Positions 56,220-64,000 of a stretch of 64,000 nucleotides of DNA are shown one piece after another. The stretch comes from Osedax fenrisi (lineage: Eukaryota > Annelida > Polychaeta > Sabellida > Siboglinidae): NCBI GenBank assembly GCA_964019155.1, contig OZ025244.1, positions 19,476,027 to 19,540,026 on the forward strand, read 5' to 3'. The position numbers were made by a program, and so were the translations under genes. The notes below the pieces were generated by a model. It searched no databases. It saw nothing but the letters and a program-made list of their open reading frames with translations, and was not told the origin of the DNA. Within the stretch, counting starts at the first letter, position 1. Every line of letters begins with the position of its first letter.

Positions 56220-57135
56220 TATTTTAACTTTTTTATATCTTTATGCCTACTTTATTTTAACCTTTAACTTTATTATAATAGTACGAACATTATATTTTAA
56301 CTTTATTACATCTGTTCGGTTGCTTTATTTTAACCTTTAACTTTATTATAATAGTACAAACATTATATTTTAACTTTATTACATCTGTTCGGTTGCTTTA
56401 TTTTAACCTTTAACTTTATTATAATAGTACGAACATTATATTTTAACTTTATTACATCTGTTCGGTTGCTTTATTTTAACCTTTAACTTTATTATCATAG
56501 TACAAACATTATATTTTAACTTTATTACATCTGTTCGGTTGCTTTATTTTAACCTTTAACTTTATTATAATAGTACAAACATTATATTTTAACTTTATTA
56601 CATCTGTTCGGTTGCTTTATTTTAACCTTTAACTTTATTATAATAGTACGAACATTATATTTTAACTTTATTACATCTGTTCGGTTGCTTTATTTTAACC
56701 TTTAACTTTATTATAATAGTACAAACATTATATTTTAACTTTATTACATCTGTTCGGTTGCTTTATTTTAACCTTTAACTTTATTATAATAGTACGCACA
56801 TTATATTTTAACTTTATTACATCTGTTCGGTTGCTTTATTTTAACCTTTAACTTTATTATAATAGTACGAACATTATATTTTAACTTTATTACATCTGTT
56901 CGGTTGCTTTATTTTAACCTTTAAATTTATTATAATAGTACAAACATTATATTTTAACTTTATTACATCTGTTCGGTTGCTTTATTTTAACCTTTAACTT
57001 TATTATAATAGTAAGCACATTATATTTTAACTTTATTACATCTGTTCGGTTGCTTTATTTTAACCTTTAACTTTTAACCTTTATTTTAACCGTTAACTTT
57101 ATTATAATAGTACGAACATTATATTTTAACTTTAT
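56220..57135. repeat. 73-bp satellite, about 12 copies
   Basis: The unit includes TTACATCTGTTCGGTTGC, TTTATTTTAACCTTTAAC and ATAATAGTACGAACATTA. The copies are highly uniform, differing at one or two positions such as GAAC/AAAC/GCAC. A partial duplication breaks the phase near 57065. Confidence 0.95.
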
Positions 57136-57513
57136 ACTCTATTATATTTTTAAAATTATACTTTTTATATTTTTAAGATTTCACTATATTATGATAATAC
57201 GATAACTATATATTAATAATCTAAGGTATCTAAAAAATAATACTAAGTATCATCTAAGATTTTATTTGGATTTTGAAAATACTGTAGTTTTAAAATAAAT
57301 AACTATATTAGTCAATTTGCTAAAATATTATTACATACATTATGTAAAATTATGTTACCTCATAAATAAATTAAAAGTTACTGATTGTAATTAGGAATTT
57401 ATAATAGTTTAAACCCACTCTTAAAACATACACACCCATATATATAATATTATTTAATTATTCAGATAAAGGACATACATAATTCTATATATTTGATATT
57501 ATATTATAGTTAT

Positions 57514-57621
57514 ACCAGAATTTATTGTGAGAATATGAAAAATGTCATTTATAAAAGTTATTCAACGTGTTATAAATAATATAATGTTAAACCTTTTTCA
57601 TATTCTCATAATAATTCTGGT
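57514..57621. repeat. 108-bp foldback element
   Basis: ACCAGAATTTATTGTGAGAA on the left pairs with TTCTCATAATAATTCTGGT on the right, extended by ATATGAAAAA / TTTTTCATAT. The arms are about 29 bp. Confidence 0.75.
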
Positions 57622-57642
57622 ACAATATTCGGATTATGGTCA

Positions 57643-57995
57643 AAAGCTTCGCGAATTGAACGCCCGCAAACTTGTTTATTCGAATTAGTGATTTTACAAT
57701 AGCTTATGATTGGCCATTATAATTAACGTATGTCTATTTATAGACTATCATACATGCAAAGGCTTATCATTACCATATATTTATATATGTGTGTGTGTGT
57801 TTTATAGACTCACTCGGGATATAATGCAGCTAGAAATATTAAAACTAAACCCAATCAAACCAAACCAAACCAAACAAGCGAAAATAACTAAAACTAAAAA
57901 TATTAATGTTTGTACAAACAATCATACATTATTATAAATTCACTAATTCGAATAAACAATTTTGCGGGCGTTCAAATCGCGCATCAATCGCGAAG
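57643..57995. mobile_element. Inverted-repeat element with about 55-bp arms
   Basis: The left arm (57643-57697) contains GCTTCGCGAATTGAACGCCC and TTTATTCGAATTAGTGA. The right arm (57937-57995) is its reverse complement with a short insertion. The interior carries the TTTATAGACTCACTCGGG / ATAATGCAGCTA motif, the unit of the 61-kb satellite. This may be the source transposon of that repeat. Confidence 0.75.
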
Positions 57996-58102
57996 CTAAA
58001 AGTATATTTATATATATATATATATATCAAATATCATAATTTCGTTGATAAGGTATATATTTAATAGATATTTTCTAAATGCAGAACATATATTGACTTA
58101 AT

Positions 58103-58215
<113 letters not shown>

Positions 58216-58969
58216 TATAGTTATATACTTAATGTAAATCCTTTTAAAATTATGATTTATTATAATTATTTTTTAATATTTTAATAACATTTATATTATA
58301 ACGTAATTTTTTTTACAAATCATTGATCACCACGGAACTATTTTAAATAATGTTGGGGCTTTAGATTGTAGGATGCATTTATATATGTTTATTTCCTTAC
58401 TATATGTGCAAAATAGCGTTAATATTTATAAATATTATATTGGAATAAATCTGTTAAAATAAATTTAAATAAATATTTTTAAAAATAGGTCAAATGTAAC
58501 CAATTATCATAGAGAAATACATTATTGACCAATCAGAATAGTGAAAATAATTTAAAATACTAAAATAAATCTGTTATTTAAGTCTATATTATTGCATTTT
58601 AACGATATATTGTATCAGTATCTAATCATAATAATGATAATTGCTATTCATTAATATATATAAATGTATATTAATATAAAAAAGACGTATAAAAGAAGTA
58701 ATAAATGAAGACAAAAACGGGCCTCTTTGTTTTAAAATTAATATTGTTTGTATTCAGTGTTCGGGCCTGAGGTTATAGGAGGTCTTGACTGAACACGTTT
58801 TTCATTAAATCAATAGATACTATCATAATTCATATATGTAGTTATTTTCATAAATATGATTAATTTAAATTAAAAGAATGAAAAAAAACAGTTTAAAAAT
58901 GATGAATATTTCGTATTATTAGTTTCTTGTTATTAGTTATATAGTTTGTCACGCATCACTGCATATCAG

Positions 58970-59004
58970 CGTCCGTACGACGTACGCCGTACGTCGTACG
59001 GACG
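58970..59004. repeat. CpG-rich 35-bp perfect palindrome
   Basis: Two 17-bp arms, CGTCCGTACGACGTACG and CGTACGTCGTACGGACG, flank a single C. It has eight CpG sites in a region otherwise almost without CpG. Confidence 0.9.
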
Positions 59005-59777
59005 GTGTACGTCGTCCATATCACTGTTCCGGTAGTCTAATTAATAAACATACATAAACCTTGACTCTCTCTACAGCAACTTAACACAATTCAAACAGAA
59101 TATATCAATAAATCAGTATTTTTAATAAAATATTTATATATAGATATAATTATAAATATGAATAAATATCTCTGCTATATTTTATTCATATATTGAAATC
59201 ATTGAAATATATCACTGGCAAGTATATATTTAGGAGTATACATATTTACCATTTCAGATATAGCGAACAGACGTAGGTACTTGACCTATATACTTGAATA
59301 TAGGTAGAAAATATGACCTATTAAAATATCGTTTTTTTAAATATGCTGTAAATTACAGGACACATTCATGGTTGTGTAAAATATGTATAATTATATTTGA
59401 ATTTTTACCAAAGATATTAATCCATATATATATTATATAACCAGGATATAAATATAATACTTTATTTAATTTAAAAAATATTTAATATATTATTAATTTT
59501 ATTATTCCATAAATCCTATAAATAATAATAATATTAATTTTAAGGATATGGAAAGTTACATAATTGAAAGTACATGTTTATTAAATAAAATTAAAAACGA
59601 ATATTACAGTATAAAATGTTAGAAATATATTATTACAATATGTTATTGAATAAATTATTGGATTAATCCAAGTAATTACTATAACTTATATTACTGAATA
59701 ATAATTATTATTAAAATTGTTTTAATAAGTATTATACTTTATTATAATTAATCCTGAATATTATAGATATACCCATG

Positions 59778-59809
59778 GCCTCCTTTAGCTTCAGGAAGCT
59801 AAAGGAGGC
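59778..59809. repeat. 32-bp palindrome
   Basis: GCCTCCTTTAGCTTC and GAAGCTAAAGGAGGC are separated by AG. Confidence 0.85.
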
Positions 59810-59832
59810 TATGATATCATATATATATACCC

Positions 59833-59897
59833 CATCGATATAAAGAAAAGAAAGTTAAAGAAAGTTCTTTAACTTTCTTTATCTTTCTAAATCGATG
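59833..59897. mobile_element. Foldback family E, copy 1
   Basis: CATCGATATAAAGAAAAG on the left and CTTTCTAAATCGATG on the right, with an internal AAAGAAAGTTCTTT-like hairpin; the arms are imperfect. Confidence 0.7.
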
Positions 59898-60188
59898 ATA
59901 TACCCATGAAATGCACAATGAATAGTCACAGCCGTTTTACAGTATAAATTATAAGCAGTGATCGTTGCTCACTGTGATAGTCACTATGATAGTGACTCAC
60001 TATCATTGATAGTGATTCACTTAATCACTTAATAAATGGTTAAAGTTAAGTTAATTTTAAGTTAATTTTAAGTTAATCATAGTGATCGACGATATTAAAT
60101 ATGTTCTATCGTGATCGCGAAAGTATCGTCTTAAAATAAAGGATGGTGTTCGTTATCATTTGGATCGACGGCAAAAGACGAGTGTGGT

Positions 60189-60252
60189 CCATCGATATAA
60201 AGAAAGCACACCAAAGAAATCGTATACAGAATAGCTTTCTTTATATCGATGG
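60189..60252. mobile_element. Foldback family E, copy 2
   Basis: Perfect 19-bp arms, CCATCGATATAAAGAAAGC and GCTTTCTTTATATCGATGG, around a 26-bp spacer. Confidence 0.85.
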
Positions 60253-60288
60253 TGTAGACAAGTTCGAACTATTATTGAAGTTATTGCA

Positions 60289-60348
60289 GTTATTGAAGTA
60301 GTTTATATTTTTGAAAGCGCTTTCAAAAATATAAACTACTTCAATAAC
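60289..60348. repeat. Perfect 60-bp palindrome with no spacer
   Basis: Arms 60289-60318 and 60319-60348 are exact reverse complements with the centre at GAAAGC|GCTTTC. It is followed at once by a GC-rich CpG cluster (GTCGCGCGCAGCGCGGGCG). Confidence 0.95.
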
Positions 60349-60387
60349 GTCGCGCGCAGCGCGGGCGTCGTGAGGTCATGGGAGGCG

Positions 60388-60423
60388 CATCGATATAAAG
60401 AAAGTTCTTTCTTTATATCAATG
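60388..60423. mobile_element. Foldback family E, copy 3 (minimal)
   Basis: CATCGATATAAAGAAAG, a two-base spacer, then CTTTCTTTATATCAATG; one arm mismatch. It is almost pure terminal repeat. Confidence 0.8.
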
Positions 60424-60589
60424 GGGAGGCGTGGTTATAATAATACATCACGCTCTAGTGCACACATACTAATTAACCAGGAAACATGTATAATATCAAT
60501 ATACTGAATATATAAATTGGTATATATATAAATACTAGGCGGTCGGGGCCCGGCTTCGCCCGTGATCGCGCGTAACGTTCACTTAGTGA

Positions 60590-61955
60590 TGTAATGTACT
60601 CGGGAGGTGATGTAATGTACTCGGGAAGTGATGCAGCTAAAAAAATCACCAATATTAAAAATTAATCCAATCTAACCACAACTGTGAATATAACTATATA
60701 AATAAAAATGCTTTTATATGCTCACTCGGGAAGTGATGCAGCTAAAAAAAACATCCACAAATTAAAACTTAACACAACCTAACCACAACAGTGAAAATAA
60801 CAATATAAATAAATATGCTTTTATAGGCTCACTCGGGAAGTAATGCAGCTAAAAAAAACCTCCCCAAATAAAAACTTAACCCAATCTAACCACAACTGAG
60901 AAAATAACAATATAAATAAATATACTTTTATAGGTTCACTCGGGAAGTAATGCAGCTAAAAAAAACCTCCACAAATTAAAACGTAACCCAACCTAACTAC
61001 AAGAGTGAAAAGATACTTTTATAGGTTCACTCGGGATGTAATGCAGCTAAAAACTTAACACAACCTAACCACAACCGTGAAAAGCTACTTTTATAAGCAA
61101 ACTCTGGAAGTAATGCAGCTAAAAAAAACCTACCAAAATTAAAACTTAACCCAACCTAACCACAACTGTGAAAATAACAATATAAATAAATAAGTTTTTA
61201 TAGGCTCACTCGGGAAGTAATGCAGCTAAAAAAAACCTACACAAATTAAAACTTAACCTAACATAAACACAACCGTGACAATATACTTTTATAGGATCAT
61301 TTGGAGTGTAATGCAGCTAAAAAAATACACAAATTTAAACTTAACCCAACCTAACCACAACCGTGACAATATACTTTTATAGGCTCATTCGAGAAGTAAT
61401 GCAGCTAAAAAAAACCTTCAACAATTTAAACTTAACCCAACCTAACCACAACTGTAAAAATAACAATATAAATAAATATGCTTTTATAGGCTCACTCGGG
61501 AAGTGATGCAGCTAAAAAAAACCTACACAAATTAAAACTTAACCCAACCTAACCACAACCGTGATAATATAATTTTATAGGCTCACTTGAGAAGTAATGC
61601 ATCTAAAAAAACCTCACAAATTAAAACTTAACCTAAACTAACCACAACAGTGCAAATATACTTAGTCTCTATCGGGAAGTAATGTAGCTAAAAAAAACCT
61701 TCAAAAATTTAAACTTAACCCAACCTAACCACTACAGTGAAAATATACTATTATAGGCTCACTCGGGAAGTAATGCAGTTAAAAAAAACCTCCAAAAATT
61801 TAAACTTAACCTAACCTAACCACAACTGTGAAAATAACAATATAAATAAATATGCTTTTATAGGCTCACTCGGGAAGTAATGCGGCTACAAAAAACCTAC
61901 AAAAATTAAAACTTAACCCAACCTAACCACAACTGTGAAAATAACTATAACTATG
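60590..61955. repeat. Satellite array, about 14 units of 75-110 bp
   Basis: Each unit has TATAGGCTCACTCGGGAAGT, then ATGCAGCTAAAAAAAACC, then AACTTAACCCAACCTAACCA and a variable AATAACAATATAAATAAATA segment that is present or absent. Single copies at about 36960 and 57800 show that the unit comes from a dispersed element. The array ends where the LINE tail begins. Confidence 0.9.
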
Positions 61956-62160
61956 AATGAATGAATGAATGAATGAATATTTATTTACTGAATATTTAAT
62001 TAATATACAGAAGGATATTCAGAAGTTATACGTAGCTTATATTAAGAATATCCTTATAACAACAATATTAAATATTTAATATATAATAATAATTATGAAA
62101 TAAGAAAATGTAATAACAAAAATGGTGTAATACAAGATATTTATATCGAATATACATATT

Positions 62161-62198
62161 AATAATAATAATAATAAATAATAATAATAATAATAATA

Positions 62199-62296
<98 letters not shown>

Positions 62297-62332
62297 GATA
62301 ATAATAATAATAATAATAATATAAATAATAAT
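62161..62332. repeat. (TAA)n microsatellite
   Basis: AAT/TAA triplets inside the LINE 3' UTR; the Tyr/Ile-rich minus-strand frame here is an artefact. Confidence 0.95.
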
Positions 62333-62404
62333 AGTGCGCATATTAATAATACTTATGTACGTATATTACAAAATATTATAAAAGATATGAATTTTTAATA
62401 TAGA

Positions 62405-64000
62405 TTAGAGATTACATGATATTAAATATTTAATTTTTGAACAAAATTGGTTAAGTGTGGTTTGACTATTGTATGATTTTATATGTATCGGTAGATTATT
62501 CCAGCAAATGGGTCCATAATAAGTTATATTAAACTTTTTTGCATTGGTATTAACTAAAGGTATTTTAAATTTGTTATTATCGCGCATATTATAAGTAGAG
62601 TCTTGTAATTTAAATAAATTTATAATTGTTGTTGAAATTTGATAATTTTTAATCCTAAACATAATTTTACAGGCATTATAGAATATTATTTCTTTAAAAG
62701 TTAAAATGTGTTGTTCTTTGTAAATATTATCCACATTAGTTCTATTTTTTTGACGATATAATATTCTTATAGCTTTATTTTGAGCTATACTTATTTGTTT
62801 TGATGTTGCATCATAATTATTCCCCCATATATGTGTACAATAAATAATATGGCAATGAAATACAGAATAATATATTAGTTTTAAAATATTGATGGGTAAA
62901 ATATTATTTAGTTTTCTTAGAATTGATAATCCATAATAAAGTTTAGATTTAACCATATTAGTATGTAGTTTCCAATTCATGTTCGAATCAATAATTACAC
63001 CAAGGAGTTTTATTGAGTTTTTTTGAATAATGACAATATTATTTAATATAATAGATAATTTTGCTTTATTATTATTAAATATTAAATAGTTAGTTTTGCT
63101 TAAATTAATTGTCAATTTATTTAATGATAGCCATATATCAAGATTTTTTAAAGTTTTATTCATGGAATTTTCCATAGAATCAATATTATTTTCACGGAAT
63201 ATAATAGAAGTGTCATCAGCGAATAAAACAAAATGGCCTTGTGTTTTAATATTGACTATGTCATTTATAAATATTAAAAATAATAGGGGACCGAGGACAG
63301 ATCCTTGAGGGACACCAAACTTAATATTCTTTATTTGTGATTTAGACTTATTGAATATTACAAATTGATTTCTATTATTAAGAAAAGATATTAATAATTT
63401 TAAAGCAACTCCTCTGAAACCATACTTCTCTAACTTATTTATTAATAGATCATGACTGATGGAGTCGAATGATTTCTTTAGATCTATAGATATAGCTGCA
63501 CAATATTTCATTTTATTTGAAGCTATGGTTCCGGTTAGGTAAGTCAATGCATCGGAAGTTGAAACTCCTTTTTTAAAACCAAATTGTGATTTATTAATTA
63601 TTTTATTTTTTTCCATAAAATCTATATATCTAGATTTTAAGACTTTTTCTTAAATTTTTATGAAAGATGATAATAGAGAAATTGGCCTATAATTAGAAGG
63701 ATCATCAATATTACCAGATTTATATTTAGTTACGACTTTAGCAGTTTTTAGACAATTAGGAAATATACCTTGTTGTATACATAGATTAATTAAATATGAT
63801 AATATATTACTTATTGAAGAAATGATTTGAATAATTAGTTTAAATGAAAAGTTATGATAATCAGTACTATTTGTTGGTTTACTTTTTTCAACAATATTAG
63901 TTATTTCAATTGGATTAGTGGGAGTAATAAATAATGAATTTGTATAATTATTATGTATATAATTAGATGTATTATTGGTATTACAATTTTTTTCTGATTT
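62405..64000 (-). pseudogene. LINE reverse transcriptase, one in-frame stop in the visible part
   Basis: From the methionine at 63616 a 403-codon frame runs to 62405. It carries RT motifs: IDLKKSFDS (44-52, aspartates of motif A), GVPQGSVLGP (101-110) and the catalytic FADD (132-135), followed by a thumb and a C-terminal region (YYGPICWNNLP). Upstream the same frame stays open to the window edge (PSNYRPISLL, CLKTAKV) except for a TAA at 63650-63652, in the position of KIFEKV in related elements. This copy is therefore nearly intact but probably dead unless the stop is a sequencing error or is read through. Confidence 0.9.

Larger units (their letters stand above)
61955..64000 (-). mobile_element. 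CR1/L2-like LINE retrotransposon, 3' part, runs off the window
   Basis: It consists of a reverse-transcriptase frame (62405 to beyond 64000), a 3' UTR of about 450 bp interrupted by a (TAA)n array, and a terminal (ATTC)n tail at 61957-61980 on the minus strand. A short tandem 3' tail without poly(A) is typical of CR1/L2-like LINEs. It is inserted at the edge of the satellite array. The 5' part lies outside the window. Confidence 0.85.

Noticed and set aside
63096..63308. 70-residue plus-strand frame
   Set aside because: It is the antisense shadow of the LINE reverse transcriptase.

Overview
The window is AT-rich animal nuclear DNA. It holds intron-rich protein-coding genes with GT...AG introns, LINE retrotransposons of the CR1/L2 type, many MITEs (short non-autonomous DNA transposons), and very many micro- and minisatellites. 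The species cannot be named from sequence alone; an invertebrate metazoan fits best. Three housekeeping genes were rebuilt exon by exon from conserved protein sequence, and splice phases agree at every junction.

Layout: (1) 2634-21777, plus strand: DDX27/Drs1, a DEAD-box RNA helicase of large-subunit ribosome biogenesis, 20 exons recognised (727 codons); the N-terminal exon was not found. (2) 21925-29948, minus strand: a DNAJA2-type Hsp40 co-chaperone, 9 exons, 420 aa, convergent with DDX27 with only 147 bp between stop codons. (3) 30-35.9 kb: the divergent intergenic region between DNAJA2 and GPAA1, full of foldback elements and holding a decayed CR1/L2-like LINE. (4) 35907-53622, plus strand: GPAA1 (GAA1), a GPI-transamidase subunit, 15 exons, 613 aa. 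A small two-exon gene (66 aa, unknown function) lies antisense in its intron 13. (5) 53.6-62 kb: no gene seen; palindromes, inverted-repeat elements and two satellite arrays. (6) 61955-64000, minus strand: the 3' half of a LINE whose reverse-transcriptase frame is broken by one stop in the part visible.

The genes do not form a pathway: one serves ribosome assembly, one cytosolic protein folding and one GPI-anchor attachment in the ER.

The most notable structure is in GPAA1. Intron 10 has an exact U12-type (minor spliceosome) 5' splice site, ATATCCTTT, in the correct phase and ends in AG. Intron 2 is a 1.6-kb minisatellite that starts exactly at the exon border, so the 5' splice site is copied about 50 times. 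Nearly every other GPAA1 intron carries its own unrelated tandem array. Codon composition changes sharply inside two genes: DDX27 exons 18-20, all of DNAJA2 and GPAA1 exon 1 are AT-rich, while the exons on both sides are GC-rich. The donor site is often GTTAGT rather than GTAAGT.

No prokaryotic system, CRISPR array or gene cluster was seen.
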